Assembly (NCBI RefSeq): GCF_002953195.1
Contig: NZ_CP026377.1
Span: forward strand, 2,914,001-2,978,000
Source of the DNA: Mixta gaviniae
GTDB taxonomy: Bacteria; Pseudomonadota; Gammaproteobacteria; Enterobacterales; Enterobacteriaceae
Reading direction: 5' to 3'
Length of the DNA: 64,000 bases
Positions 45,209-55,670 of the stretch are shown piece after piece (position 1 is the first letter of the stretch; each line of letters begins with the position of its first letter). The notes beneath the pieces were generated by a model. That model did no database searches. It was given only the letters and a program-made list of their open reading frames with translations, and was not told the origin of the DNA. A program made the translations under genes and the position numbers.

Positions 45209-47681
45209 AAAAAGATCTTTTGCCCGCCTGGTCCCGGCGGCGTTTTCTTCAGGCCGGCGGCGGCCTGATGGCGGCCGGTGCCCTGCACTTCGGCTACAGC
45301 AAATCCGCCCTGGCGCAGGCGATCGGTAAAGCGCTGCCGCAGTTCACCGCGCTGCGCCCGGCACAAAAAGGGGTGCTGACCGCCGCTCACTGGGGGCGTT
45401 TGAGGCCATTATCGAACAGGGGCGCATGGTCGGCGTGCAGCCGGTAACGGATGACCCGGCGCCCAACGCGCTGATTGAGATGGCGCCCTGGCAGCTCTAC
45501 GCGCCGAACCGCATTAAAACGCCGATGGTACGCAAAAGCTGGCTGGAAAACGGCCCCGGCAGCCATCCTGAGCGACGCGGGCGCGATGCCTGGGTGCCGG
45601 TCAGCTGGGATAAGGCGCTTGAGCTGGTCAGCAGCGAGATCAAACGTCTGCAGCACGCCTACGGCCCTTCTTCCATTTACGCCGGATCCTACGGCTGGAA
45701 AAGCACCGGCATGCTGCATAACTGCCGCGCCCTGCTACATCGGCTGATGAACCTGGCGGGCGGCTTCCTCAGCTACAGCGGCGACTACTCCACCGGCGCA
45801 GCGCAGGTGATCATGTCGCACGTCGTCGGCTCAATGGAGGTTTATGAGCAGCAGACCAGCTGGCCCAACGTGGTTGAGCATAGCGAGCTGGTGATCCTCT
45901 GGGGCTGCAACCCGCACACTACGCTGAAAAACAGCTGGAACGTGCCGGATCATGTCGGGCTCGACGGCTTCGCGCAGCTGGCGAAGAAAGGGACGCGCGT
46001 GATCAGCATCGATCCGGTTTATCAGCCGGGCGCGAAAGATCTGGGCGCGCAGTGGATCGCGCCGCACGCCTATACCGATTCCGCGCTGATGTTGGGCATC
46101 GCCCATACGCTGCTGAGCGAAAAACGGCATGACGAGGCGTTTCTGCAGCGCTATACCGTCGGCTTCGACCGCTTCCGCGCCAGTCTGCTGGGCGAAAGCG
46201 ACGGCGTAGTGAAAAGCGCCGAATGGGCCAGCGCGCTCTGCGGCATTGAGGCAGAGACCATTCGCCAGCTGGCACGCGAGATGGCAAGCAAACGCACCAT
46301 GATCATGGCCGGCTGGGGCATTCAGCGCCAGCATCACGGCGAGCAGCCGCACTGGCTGTTGGTGACGTTGGCGGCGATGCTGGGCCAGATCGGCCTGCCG
46401 GGCGGCGGCTTCGGCTTCAGCTATCACTACTCCTCTGGCGGCAGCCCGACGGCGCGCGGCGGCATTATCTCCGGTATCAGCGCCGGCAGCGCGCCGGCTA
46501 ACGCGCCCGCGCCAATTCCGGTGGCGCGCATCGCCGACTGTCTGGCCAACCCCGGCAAGACCATTCACTTCAACGGCCGCCAGATAACCTACCCCGCGGT
46601 GAAAATGGTCTATGTGGCGGGCGGCAACCCTTTTCATCACCATCAGGATACCAACAATCTGCTGCAGGCGTGGCGGCGGCCGGAAACCATCGTGGTGCAG
46701 GAGCCCTACTGGACGGCAACCGCCAAACACGCTGATATCGTGCTGCCCTGCACCACCAGCTATGAGCGCAACGATCTGGAGATGGGCGGCGACTACTCAC
46801 AGCGCTATGTTTTCCCGATGCATCAGTGCGTGGCGCCGCAGCATCAGGCGCGCAACGATTTCGATATCTTCCGCGCGCTGGCGGAGCGCCTCGGCGTCGG
46901 GCAGGCCTTTACCGAAGGCAAGGATGAGATGCTGTGGCTGAAAGCGATGTACGACAATATGAAAAACCAGGCGCGTGCCGCCGGCGTGGCGCTGCCGCCG
47001 TTCGATATGTTCTGGCAATCGAACAGCTATATCCGCTTCCCGATCCCGGAAGCGAACAAACAGTGGGTGCGCTTCGCTGATTTTCGCGCCGATCCGCTGC
47101 TTAATCCACTCGGCACGCCTTCGGGCAAGATTGAGATCTTCTCGCAACGCATCGCAGCCATGAACTATCCCGACTGCCCCGGCCTGCCCGGCTGGCTGCC
47201 GCCGCTGGAGTGGCGCGGCGGCGAGATGGCGCAGCGCTGGCCGCTATCGCTGAATACCGCTCATCCCGCGCTGCGGCTGCACTCCCAGCTGGACAATACC
47301 CCGCTGCGCGATAAGCACGCCGTCGCTGACCGCGAAGAGATCCTGATTAATGAGCAGGACGCCGCCCGGCGCGGCATTCAGAGTGGCGATCTGGTGCGCG
47401 CCTTTAACGATCGCGGCCAGATCCTGGTGGGCGCGGTGGTGACCGCCGATATCCGTCCCGGCGTGGTGCGCATCAGCGAAGGCGCCTGGTACGATCCGGC
47501 CGATCCTGCGCAGCCCGGCGCACTGTGTCGCAACGGCAACGTCAATTGCCTGACCGTGGATATCGGCACCTCGATGCTGGCGCAGGGCAACTGCGGCCAT
47601 ATGGCGCAGCTGGAGATTGAAAAATATCAGGGCGAGCCGCCGCCGAACCACGCGCACGCCGCGCCGCCCGGCGTGGCCTGA
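45205..47681 (+). pseudogene. torA: TorA/TorZ-like TMAO reductase, single frameshift
   Basis: A molybdenum bis-MGD reductase of about 825 residues once repaired. It has a twin-arginine signal (SRRRFLQAGGG), then GVLTAAHWG, where the frame breaks in a GGGGG run (45392-45396). One more G restores HWGAFEAIIEQGRMVGVQP. The Mo-ligand Ser lies in YSGDYSTGAAQV, and the C-terminal cofactor domain includes AHPALRLHSQL and EGAWYDP. It reduces trimethylamine N-oxide or related S/N-oxides in the periplasm. The break separates the Tat signal from the enzyme, so a real mutation would block export. Confidence 0.87.
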
Positions 47682-47691
47682 TCGGGCTGCA

Positions 47692-47717
47692 GGCCCGCGC
47701 TCCCGCGGGCCTGTTGT
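47692..47717 (+). terminator. Terminator after the torA-like gene
   Basis: GGCCCGCG, loop CTCC, CGCGGGCC form a perfect 8-bp stem followed by TGTTGTT, 10 bases after the stop. Confidence 0.7.
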
Positions 47718-47755
47718 TCAGACGCCGCCTGTTGCAGGTTTTATGCCCCTTTTCC

Positions 47756-47877
47756 GGCACATTGCGGCATAAGCCTTCTTTACGCTCCTCTTACGGCACA
47801 CGGCGGCGTAAACCTCATTGACGTCCCCTCTCTTTCAGCACGTTGCGGCATAAGTCTCTTTTCACCCGTGCCCGGCG
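47756..47877. repeat. Three diverged repeats of about 40 bp
   Basis: Units start at 47756, 47795 and 47837. They share GGCACnnnGCGGCnTAAnnCT followed by a CT-rich tail. They fill most of the 328-bp gap before the acetyltransferase gene. Confidence 0.7.
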
Positions 47878-48009
47878 CGCAAAACGTGACGCGCCTCCAG
47901 CCGCGGGTTAATTTTCCCGCAGCCGATCGCCCCGCCTTCGGCGCTTTTGGCGAACAATGCTAATTTTATTAACATCTGCTGTATCAGCGCGCTGCATAAG
48001 GAGACCCCC

Positions 48010-48465
48010 GTGCGCATCCGTCCCTTTACTGAAAGCGACCGCCCTTTTCTGCGGACGCTATTCCTCGCCTCGCGTAAGACGAACTGGAGCTGGCTTGATT
48101 CCAGCGCGTGGCAGCTGGAAGATTTCGACCAGGTGGTGTTAGGCGAAAACGTGCTGGTCGCCGAAGAAGATGGACATCGCCTGGGCTTCGCCGCGTATCT
48201 GGAGAATGATAATTTCCTGCACAGCCTGTTTATCGATCCGCACTATCAGGGCCGTGGCGCGGGCAGCGCGCTGTTAAAGGCGGTACAGGCACGCTTCACC
48301 GCCACCGGCGCGCTAAAGTGTCTACTGGCAAACAGCCGCGCGCAGAATTTTTATCTGCGCCACGGCTGGCAGATCGTTTCCCAGGGGGAAAGCGAGCAGG
48401 GAAAATATGTGCTGATGCACTTTAAAAAGTCCTCGTCCTGGTCGAAAAAACCGGAGAGCGCCTGA
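48010..48465 (+). CDS. GNAT-family N-acetyltransferase
   Basis: A 151-residue acetyltransferase. The GTG at 48010 is chosen because AAGGAG lies 6 bases upstream and the fold begins with VRIRPFTESDRPFLRTLF. An in-frame ATG at 47947 would add a Cys-rich stretch without homology. The acetyl-CoA loop is seen in SLFIDPHYQGRGAGSALL (motif A: R/QxxGxG/A). The C-terminal NFYLRHGWQIVSQG completes the fold. The substrate is unknown and the gene stands alone. Confidence 0.85.
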   Translation: MRIRPFTESDRPFLRTLFLASRKTNWSWLDSSAWQLEDFDQVVLGENVLVAEEDGHRLGFAAYLENDNFLHSLFIDPHYQGRGAGSALLKAVQARFTATGALKCLLANSRAQNFYLRHGWQIVSQGESEQGKYVLMHFKKSSSWSKKPESA

Positions 48466-48664
48466 CTTAACATACTGATAATATTTAACTTATTTAATTA
48501 ACACTGTAAAAGCGTGAGCTTCTCCCCGCCATTCTTACCTCTACTGCCACCTTTCCCGTCGGGCTGACCGTGCGGGAAAGGTTTCCCGCGCCGAACGCCG
48601 CTAGTGTGTCCCTCATCAAAGGAGGCCGCAACGGCAGCCATTTTCGTGATTACGGGAGAAAACC

Positions 48665-49813
48665 ATGAGCTTTCAACTGGCGTTACCGGGCATCAGCCTG
48701 CATGGCTACGGGGCGATTAGCGATCTGACGCAGCTACTGGCGCAGAAAAACTGGGGCAAAGCGCTGATCGTCACCGACGGGCAGCTGGCTGAGCTGGGGC
48801 TAACGCAGGGCCTCACCGACGGCCTGCAGCGCCACAACATCCCCTACGCCCTGTTCAGCGGCGTAGCACCGAACCCCACCGAGGAGCAGGTACAGGCGGG
48901 GCTGGCCGCCTTTCGTCAGCGGCAGTGCGATTTTCTTATCGCCTTCGGCGGCGGCAGCCCGATCGACACCGCCAAGGCGATTAAGATCCTCACCGCCAAC
49001 CCCGGCAGAGCGGTCGACTATGCAGGCGTCGGCAAGGTGCGCCATCCCGGCGTGCCGCTGGTCGCCATCAATACCACCGCCGGCACCGCCGCTGAAGCCA
49101 CCAGCAATGCGGTGATTACCGATAGCGCGCGCCAGATCAAGCAGGTGATTATCGACACGCAGCTGATCCCTGATATCGCCGTCGACGATCCGGCGGTGAT
49201 GCTCGGCATTCCGCCGGACGTCACCGCCGCTACCGGTATGGATGCGCTGACCCACGCGCTGGAGGCGTACGTCTCTAAAGGGGCGCATGTGCTGACTGAT
49301 CCCTGCGCGCTGGAAGCGATCGCCCTGATCCGGCGCTGGTTGCCCGTGGCAGTAGCGGAAGGCGGCCATCGCGAGGCACGGGAGATGATGGCCTGCGCGC
49401 AGTATCTGGCGGGTATGGCTTTCAACAGCGCCGGGCTGGGGCTGGTACATGCGCTGGCGCATCAGCCGGGCGCCACGCATAATCTGCCGCACGGCGTCTG
49501 CAACGCCATCCTGCTGCCGGTGGTGGCAGCGTTTAACCGGCCAGCCAGCGTTAAACGCTTCGCCCGCCTTGCCGTCGCGCTGGGGGTCGACACCACGCCT
49601 ATGGATGATGAAGCCGCCAGCCAGGCGGCAGTAGCGGCGCTGCGCCAGCTGGCTGACGAAGTGGGCATTCCCGCCGGTTTCCGGCAGTTAGGCATCGAAG
49701 AAAAGGATATCGAAGGCTGGCTGGATAAGGCGCTGGCCGATCCCTGCGCGCCCGCCAATCCCCGTACCGCTACGCGTGAGCAGGTACGGGCACTCTATCG
49801 GCAGGCGCTGTAG
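48665..49813 (+). CDS. Iron-containing (group III) alcohol dehydrogenase
   Basis: A 382-residue protein related to E. coli YiaY and FucO. The NAD loop is FGGGSPIDTAKAIKIL. Iron ligands are expected from Asp/His in GMDALTHALEAYV and the His residues of LVHALAHQPGATHNLPHGVCNA. It interconverts alcohols and aldehydes with NAD(H); the natural substrate is not clear. It is monocistronic, with AGAAAA before the ATG, and convergent with mrp. Confidence 0.9.
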   Translation: MSFQLALPGISLHGYGAISDLTQLLAQKNWGKALIVTDGQLAELGLTQGLTDGLQRHNIPYALFSGVAPNPTEEQVQAGLAAFRQRQCDFLIAFGGGSPIDTAKAIKILTANPGRAVDYAGVGKVRHPGVPLVAINTTAGTAAEATSNAVITDSARQIKQVIIDTQLIPDIAVDDPAVMLGIPPDVTAATGMDALTHALEAYVSKGAHVLTDPCALEAIALIRRWLPVAVAEGGHREAREMMACAQYLAGMAFNSAGLGLVHALAHQPGATHNLPHGVCNAILLPVVAAFNRPASVKRFARLAVALGVDTTPMDDEAASQAAVAALRQLADEVGIPAGFRQLGIEEKDIEGWLDKALADPCAPANPRTATREQVRALYRQAL

Positions 49814-49819
49814 AACGGC

Positions 49820-50932
49820 TTAGAGGGCGCGGAAGGCGATTTCGCCAGGGATGATTTCGCCCTGCCAGTAGAGCTGGGCGGCCACTGCGCCCGCCAGCTC
49901 GCGGTAGAGCGCGGTAAAGGCGCTTTCCGGGCGGCGGATCACCGTCGGCTCGCCGGCGTCCAGATCTTCACGCAGCGTAATGTGCAGCGGCAGCTGGCCA
50001 AGCAGGCGGGTATGGTACTTCTCCGCCAGCAGCTCAGCGCCGCCGCTGCCGAAGATCGCTTCGTGGTGGCCGCAGTTGCTGCAAATATGCATGCTCATGT
50101 TCTCCACCACGCCCAGTACCGGTACCTCTACTTTTTCAAACATCACGAAGCCTTTGCGCGCGTCAATCAGCGCGATATCCTGCGGCGTGGTGACGACCAC
50201 GGCGCCGGTAACCGGGATGTTCTGCGCCAGCGTCAGCTGAATATCGCCGGTGCCAGGCGGCATATCAAGGATCAGGTAATCCAGCTCCGGCCAGAGCGTC
50301 TCATTCAGCAGCTGCATCAGCGCCTTGCTGGCCATCGGACCGCGCCACACCATGGCGTTGTCTTCCGTCACCAGGTAGCCGATAGAGTTGGTGGCGAGGC
50401 CGTGCGAGATAATCGGCGCCATATGCTTGCCGTCCGGCGAGGCAGGACGCTGATCTTCCGCGCCGAGCATGGTGGGCACCGACGGGCCGTAGATGTCGGC
50501 GTCAAGAATGCCCACGCGCGCCCCTTCGGCCACCAGCGCCAGCGCCATATTGACTGCGGTGCTGGATTTACCGACGCCGCCCTTGCCGGAGCTGACGGCG
50601 ATGATGTTTTTCACCCCGTTAACGCCCGGCTGGTTTTTCACCCGCTTCAGGGTGGCAATATCGTGGCTCAGGCGCCAGTCAATCGCCTGCGCGCCGGTAA
50701 TGCGCAGCAGGTCGGCGCTGGTCTGCTCTTTCAGCGCCTCGAAGCCGCTGCCCCAGGCGAAGGGCATTTTAATCTCTATATGCAGCTTGCCGTCCATCAG
50801 CGCGACATGGTGCAGCGCCTTGAGGGCGGTAAGATTATGCTTCAGCGTCGGATGTTCGAAAGTCGTCAATGTGCCGGCGACCATCGCGCGCAGCGTATCG
50901 GGCGAAAGCGCCCCGTGGGATTGTGAACTCAT
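49820..50932 (-). CDS. mrp: Mrp (ApbC), iron-sulfur cluster carrier ATPase
   Basis: A 370-residue P-loop protein. The N-terminal 90 residues are a MIP18/DUF59-like domain. The deviant Walker A SSGKGGVGKSSTAVN is near residue 115. Walker B is DYLILDMPPGTGD, and the cluster-binding CxxC is CSNCGH near residue 285. It carries and transfers Fe-S clusters to apoproteins. Divergent mrp-metG is the standard enterobacterial arrangement. Confidence 0.95.
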   Translation of the reverse strand: MSSQSHGALSPDTLRAMVAGTLTTFEHPTLKHNLTALKALHHVALMDGKLHIEIKMPFAWGSGFEALKEQTSADLLRITGAQAIDWRLSHDIATLKRVKNQPGVNGVKNIIAVSSGKGGVGKSSTAVNMALALVAEGARVGILDADIYGPSVPTMLGAEDQRPASPDGKHMAPIISHGLATNSIGYLVTEDNAMVWRGPMASKALMQLLNETLWPELDYLILDMPPGTGDIQLTLAQNIPVTGAVVVTTPQDIALIDARKGFVMFEKVEVPVLGVVENMSMHICSNCGHHEAIFGSGGAELLAEKYHTRLLGQLPLHITLREDLDAGEPTVIRRPESAFTALYRELAGAVAAQLYWQGEIIPGEIAFRAL

Positions 50933-51145
50933 CCCTTCTCCTCGTGATTCAGGTTGTTTTATGTCCGGCGTGCGGCCGGTCTCCGTTACGGGAGATTATC
51001 GGACATAGTGCGATCAACTTAAGCATACCAGAAGCCCCGGCAGATCGCGTTTGCCTGGCGATGCGCTAAATCCCTTTGTTTACGCCGGGTCGGGCTTTCG
51101 GTTAACATCTAAAGCCCTTTTTAACCAGAAGAAACATGTCCCGCT

Positions 51146-53179
51146 ATGACTCAAGTCGCGAAAAAAATAATGGTAACGTGCGCTCTGCCGTACGCAAATG
51201 GTCCCATCCATCTTGGCCATATGCTGGAGCATATCCAGGCTGATATCTGGGTCCGTTACCAGCGAATGCGCGGCAATCAGGTATGGTTCATTTGCGCTGA
51301 CGACGCGCACGGCACGCCGATTATGCTGAAAGCGCAGCAGATGGGTATCACCCCAGAGCAGATGATTGCTGAGATGAGTCAGGCGCATCAGAAAGATTTC
51401 GCTGGCTTTAACATCAGCTACGATAACTACCACTCGACGCACAGCGATGAGAACCGCGAGCTGTCGGCGCTGATTTACAGCCGTCTGAAAGAGAATGGTT
51501 TTATTAAAAACCGCACCATTTCGCAGCTGTTCGATCCGGAAAAAGGCATGTTTCTGCCGGACCGCTTCGTCAAAGGCACCTGCCCGAAATGTAAAGCCCA
51601 GGATCAGTATGGCGATAACTGCGAAGTGTGCGGTTCGACCTACAGCCCGACTGAATTGATCGATCCGAAATCGGTGGTCTCCGGCGCCACGCCGGTGATG
51701 CGCGATTCCGAACACTTCTTCTTCGACCTGCCGTCGTTCAGCGAAATGCTGCAGGCCTGGACCCGTTCCGGCGCGCTGCAGGAGCAGGTGGCGAACAAAA
51801 TGCAGGAGTGGTTCGAATCGGGCCTGCAGCAGTGGGATATCTCCCGCGACGCGCCCTACTTCGGCTTTGAAATTCCGGATGCGCCGGGCAAATATTTCTA
51901 CGTCTGGCTGGATGCGCCGATCGGCTATATGGGCTCGTTTAAGAATCTGTGCGATAAGCGCGGCGATCTCGATTTCGATGAGTTCTGGAAAAAAGACTCT
52001 ACTACCGAGCTGTATCACTTTATCGGCAAGGATATCGTCTACTTCCACAGCCTGTTCTGGCCGGCGATGCTGGAAGGCAGTCATTTCCGCAAGCCGAACA
52101 ACCTGTTTGTTCACGGCTACGTCACGGTCAATGGCGCGAAGATGTCCAAGTCGCGCGGCACCTTTATCAAAGCCAGTACCTGGCTTGATCATCTGGACGC
52201 CGACAGCCTGCGCTACTACTACGCGGCGAAGCTCTCTTCGCGCATCGACGATATCGACCTGAACCTGGAAGATTTCGTGCAGCGCGTCAACGCTGATATC
52301 GTCAACAAAGTGGTAAACCTGGCTTCGCGCAACGCCGGTTTTATCGCCAAACGCTTCGGCGGCCAGCTGGCCGACCACCTGGCCGACCCGGCGCTCTACA
52401 AGACCTTTACCGACGCCTCCGCCAGCATCGGCGATGCCTGGGCCAGCCGCGAATATAGCCGTGCCATCCGCGAAATCATGGCACTGGCGGATATGGCTAA
52501 CCGCTACGTTGACGAGCAGGCGCCGTGGGTGGTAGCGAAGCAGGAAGGCCGCGACGCCGATCTGCAGGCAATCTGCACCATGGGCATCAACCTGTTCCGC
52601 GTGCTGATGACCTGGCTGAAGCCGGTGCTGCCTTCATTAAGCGAGCGCGTCGAAGCCTTCCTGAAGTGCGATCTGCAGTGGGACGCGATTCACACGCCGC
52701 TGCTGAACCATGAGGTTGCGCCGTTTAAAGCGCTCTACAGCCGCATCGAAATGCCGAAAATCAACGCGCTGATCGAGGCCTCGAAAGAGGACGCCGCCGC
52801 TGCGGCGCAGCCGGCTGCAAGCGGCCCGCTGGCGGACGATCCGATTGGCGAGACCATTACCATCGACGACTTCGCTAAAGTGGATATGCGCGTGGCGCTG
52901 ATCAAAACCGCCGAACTGGTGGAAGGCTCCGATAAGCTGCTGCGTCTGGTGCTGGACGTAGGCGGCGAAACACGCCAGATCTTCTCCGGCATTCGTGCCG
53001 CCTACCCCGATCCGTCGGTGCTGGTTGGCCGCCATACCATTATTGTCGCTAACCTGGCGCCGCGTAAGATGCGCTTCGGCGTGTCGGAAGGCATGGTGCT
53101 GTCGGCAGGCCCGGGCGGGAAAGATCTGTTCATTCTCGGCGCGGACAGCGGCGCGCAGCCTGGTATGCCGGTGAAATAA
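51146..53179 (+). CDS. metG: MetG, methionyl-tRNA synthetase
   Basis: A 677-residue class I synthetase, the E. coli length. HIGH is HLGH (residues near 21-24), KMSKS is intact ([11 protein letters not shown]), and the zinc knuckle cysteines are in [19 protein letters not shown]-terminal tRNA-binding dimerisation domain (from [11 protein letters not shown]) follows an Ala-rich linker. It charges tRNA-Met and initiator tRNA. It is divergent from mrp. Confidence 0.97.
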   Translation: MTQVAKKIMVTCALPYANGPIHLGHMLEHIQADIWVRYQRMRGNQVWFICADDAHGTPIMLKAQQMGITPEQMIAEMSQAHQKDFAGFNISYDNYHSTHSDENRELSALIYSRLKENGFIKNRTISQLFDPEKGMFLPDRFVKGTCPKCKAQDQYGDNCEVCGSTYSPTELIDPKSVVSGATPVMRDSEHFFFDLPSFSEMLQAWTRSGALQEQVANKMQEWFESGLQQWDISRDAPYFGFEIPDAPGKYFYVWLDAPIGYMGSFKNLCDKRGDLDFDEFWKKDSTTELYHFIGKDIVYFHSLFWPAMLEGSHFRKPNNLFVHGYVTVNGAKMSKSRGTFIKASTWLDHLDADSLRYYYAAKLSSRIDDIDLNLEDFVQRVNADIVNKVVNLASRNAGFIAKRFGGQLADHLADPALYKTFTDASASIGDAWASREYSRAIREIMALADMANRYVDEQAPWVVAKQEGRDADLQAICTMGINLFRVLMTWLKPVLPSLSERVEAFLKCDLQWDAIHTPLLNHEVAPFKALYSRIEMPKINALIEASKEDAAAAAQPAASGPLADDPIGETITIDDFAKVDMRVALIKTAELVEGSDKLLRLVLDVGGETRQIFSGIRAAYPDPSVLVGRHTIIVANLAPRKMRFGVSEGMVLSAGPGGKDLFILGADSGAQPGMPVK

Positions 53180-53209
53180 CCCCGCTGGCGCAGCCTGCAT
53201 TACCTGTCA

Positions 53210-53234
53210 CGCCCCGTTCCGGGGCGTTTTTTTT
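53210..53234 (+). terminator. Strong terminator after metG
   Basis: CGCCCCG, loop TTC, CGGGGCG followed by eight T, 30 bases after the stop. Confidence 0.92.
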
Positions 53235-53316
53235 GCCGCATCGCCTGATTGTGTGATCGGTAGCACGATTAGCCGTTTCAGCGTATCATTACCTGCGTCA
53301 AAAACAGGAGTCTGCC

Positions 53317-53709
53317 ATGTCCGCCGTGCTGTCTGCCTGCTGGCGCTATCTGCGCGCCTTCATCATTATCTATCTCTGTCTCTATGCCGGTATCGGCATT
53401 TCATCCCTGCTGCCTATCGTCATTCCTGGCAGTATTATCGGCATGCTGATCCTCTTCCTGCTGCTGGGCTTTCAGATTGTCCCGGTCAACTGGGTGAAGC
53501 CTGGCTGTTACCTGATCATTCGCTATATGGCGCTGCTGTTTGTGCCGATCAGCGTCGGCGTGATGAACTACACCGATGTGCTTACCGCCCAGTTTGGCCC
53601 CATCTTCGTCTCCTGCGTCCTTAGCACTATGCTGGTATTGATGGTCGTCGGCTACAGTTCGCATCGCCTGCACGGCAAGCCTATCGTCGGGGAAAATAAA
53701 GATGAGTGA
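53317..53709 (+). CDS. yohJ: YohJ, CidA/LrgA-family holin-like protein
   Basis: A 130-residue membrane protein with four helices and the LrgA/CidA signature [18 protein letters not shown]. YohJ pairs with YohK. The family resembles holin-type control of murein hydrolases; more recent work ties E. coli YohJK and relatives to small-molecule export. The last 8 bases overlap yohK. Confidence 0.92.
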   Translation: MSAVLSACWRYLRAFIIIYLCLYAGIGISSLLPIVIPGSIIGMLILFLLLGFQIVPVNWVKPGCYLIIRYMALLFVPISVGVMNYTDVLTAQFGPIFVSCVLSTMLVLMVVGYSSHRLHGKPIVGENKDE

Positions 53710-54394
53710 TATCTGGTGGTCGCTGCCGTTGACGCTGGCGGTGTTTTTTTCCGCGCGCTGGCTGGCGGCGCGGGTCAAAATCTCCCTGTTTAATCCGCTG
53801 CTGATTTCGATGGCGGTCATCATTCCCCTGCTGCTGCTGATCAATATGCCCTATGCGCGCTACTTTCAGGGCAGCGCGATACTCAACAGCCTGCTGCAAC
53901 CTTCAGTGGTGGCGCTGGCGCTGCCGCTCTATGAGCAGCTGCACCAGATCCGCGCGCGCTGGAAGTCGATTATCGCCGTCTGCTTTATCGGCAGCATGAC
54001 GGCGATGGTTTCCGGCACCGCCATCGCGCTCTGGCTGGGGGCCACGCCGGAAATCGCCGCGACCATTATGCCGAAATCGGTCACTACGCCGATCGCTATG
54101 GCGGTCTCTGCCTCGCTGCATGGCATTCCGGCGATCAGCGCTATCTGCGTACTGGTGGCGGGCGTACTGGGCGCGGTATTCGGCCATATGCTGCTGAACC
54201 TGATGCGCATCAAAACCAAAGCGTCGCGCGGCCTGGCGATCGGCAACGCTTCGCACGCCCTCGGCACCGCGCGCTGCGCCGAACTCGATTTTCAGGAAGG
54301 GGCGTTCAGTTCGCTGGCGCTGGTGATCTGCGGCATCATCACCTCGCTGCTGGCGCCGTTCCTGTTCCCGCTGCTGCTGGCGCTGTTTGGCTAA
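53702..54394 (+). CDS. yohK: YohK, CidB/LrgB-family membrane protein
   Basis: A 230-residue protein with about seven helices and the LrgB motifs [20 protein letters not shown] and [16 protein letters not shown]. It probably acts with YohJ as one membrane system. Position before cdd is as in E. coli. Confidence 0.93.
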   Translation: MSDIWWSLPLTLAVFFSARWLAARVKISLFNPLLISMAVIIPLLLLINMPYARYFQGSAILNSLLQPSVVALALPLYEQLHQIRARWKSIIAVCFIGSMTAMVSGTAIALWLGATPEIAATIMPKSVTTPIAMAVSASLHGIPAISAICVLVAGVLGAVFGHMLLNLMRIKTKASRGLAIGNASHALGTARCAELDFQEGAFSSLALVICGIITSLLAPFLFPLLLALFG

Positions 54395-54468
54395 AAGCGC
54401 CGCATGCGGGTTAAAATTTGCGAGAGATCGCGCAATTTGTAATTTCATTTCACTCATTACATTGCCGT

Positions 54469-54484
54469 AGCGACAGAGATCACA
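54469..54484 (+). promoter_or_regulatory. CRP site of the cdd promoter
   Basis: AGCGA-CAGAGA-TCACA has one perfect half-site and lies 59 bases before the cdd ATG. The E. coli cdd promoter has CRP sites bracketing CytR. A weaker AT-rich candidate lies near 54437-54455. Confidence 0.55.
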
Positions 54485-54542
54485 TATAACCCCTGCCGGT
54501 GCTTTACAATTTTGGGATAACCCCAGCTATAAGAGGCATGCA

Positions 54543-55433
54543 ATGCATCCACGTTTTCGTCCGGCCTTTGCCGGTTTGGCGGCCGACCTTCAGGCCGCGC
54601 TCCTTCCCATCCTTGACGCTGACGATTTTGCCGCCTTTTTTACCCCTGATCAGGTTGCCATGCTCTGCCATGAGAGCGGCCTGAATGAAGACGCGCTGGC
54701 GCTGGCGCTGCTGCCGCTGGCCGCCGCCTGCGCCGTGACCCCGCTGTCGACATTCAATGTCGGCGCGGTCGCGCGCGGCCAGAGCGGCCACTGGTATTTC
54801 GGCGCCAATATGGAGTTTGCCGGCGCCACGATGCAGCAGACGGTGCATGCCGAGCAGAGCGCGGTTACCCACGCCTGGCTGCGCGGCGAAAGCGGCCTGG
54901 CGACCATGACCGTCAACTACACCCCCTGCGGCCACTGCCGTCAGTTTATGAATGAGCTGAACAGCGGCACGGCGCTGCGCATCAGCCTGCCGGGCCGCCC
55001 GGTCGTGACGCTGGCCGACTACCTGCCTGACGCTTTTGGCCCGCGCGATCTGAACATCACCACGCTGGTGATGGATAGTGTGGATCACGGCTATCGTGCA
55101 GAAGGCGACGCGCTGGCGCAGGCGGCCATCGCCGCCGCCAACCGCAGCCACGCGCCTTACAGCCAGGCGCACAGCGGCGTCGCGCTGCAGACCGCCAGCG
55201 GCGCCTGCTATCACGGCGGCTATATCGAAAACGTCGCCTTTAACCCCAGCCTGCCGCCGCTGCAGGCGGCGCTGATCCTGCTGAATATGCACGGCGAAAG
55301 CTGTCATCAGATCGTGCGTGCCGTACTGGCGGAAAGCCCCGACGCGCGGCTGCAACAGCAGCCCGCCACCGCCGCTACCCTGCAGGCGCTTGGCTGTCGC
55401 CAGCTGGATTGCGTCGCGCTACAAAAAGCGTAG
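54543..55433 (+). CDS. cdd: Cdd, cytidine deaminase
   Basis: A 296-residue deaminase of the long enterobacterial type (E. coli 294). The zinc/catalytic motif is TVHAEQSAV plus PCGHCRQF. The second half is a degenerate repeat of the catalytic domain ([16 protein letters not shown], with no zinc ligands), as in E. coli. It deaminates cytidine and deoxycytidine for pyrimidine salvage. CRP and CytR control is likely. Confidence 0.96.
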   Translation: MHPRFRPAFAGLAADLQAALLPILDADDFAAFFTPDQVAMLCHESGLNEDALALALLPLAAACAVTPLSTFNVGAVARGQSGHWYFGANMEFAGATMQQTVHAEQSAVTHAWLRGESGLATMTVNYTPCGHCRQFMNELNSGTALRISLPGRPVVTLADYLPDAFGPRDLNITTLVMDSVDHGYRAEGDALAQAAIAAANRSHAPYSQAHSGVALQTASGACYHGGYIENVAFNPSLPPLQAALILLNMHGESCHQIVRAVLAESPDARLQQQPATAATLQALGCRQLDCVALQKA

Positions 55434-55670
55434 CCGGTTAGCCCCCCTCTCCGCCGCGCCCGATGATCGCGGGCGCGGCGGCCTCTTCTGCGCCTCACCG
55501 CCCGCTGTTCCCGGTGCTTTCGACAAAAAAGCGGCCGCTTTTGTTAACGGCAGTTAACAAACGCTGTACTTCTGCGAGAATTTTCTTAGGATCGGGGCAC
55601 ACCCTTGTTGTTATAAAAACACTGGCCACTTCCCCGAAGAGAACGTGCCTGTAACCGGAGCAAACACCGC

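Noticed and set aside
53253..53624. Alternative plus-strand frame overlapping yohJ
   Set aside because: yohJ in the other frame has the CidA/LrgA signature and couples to yohK.
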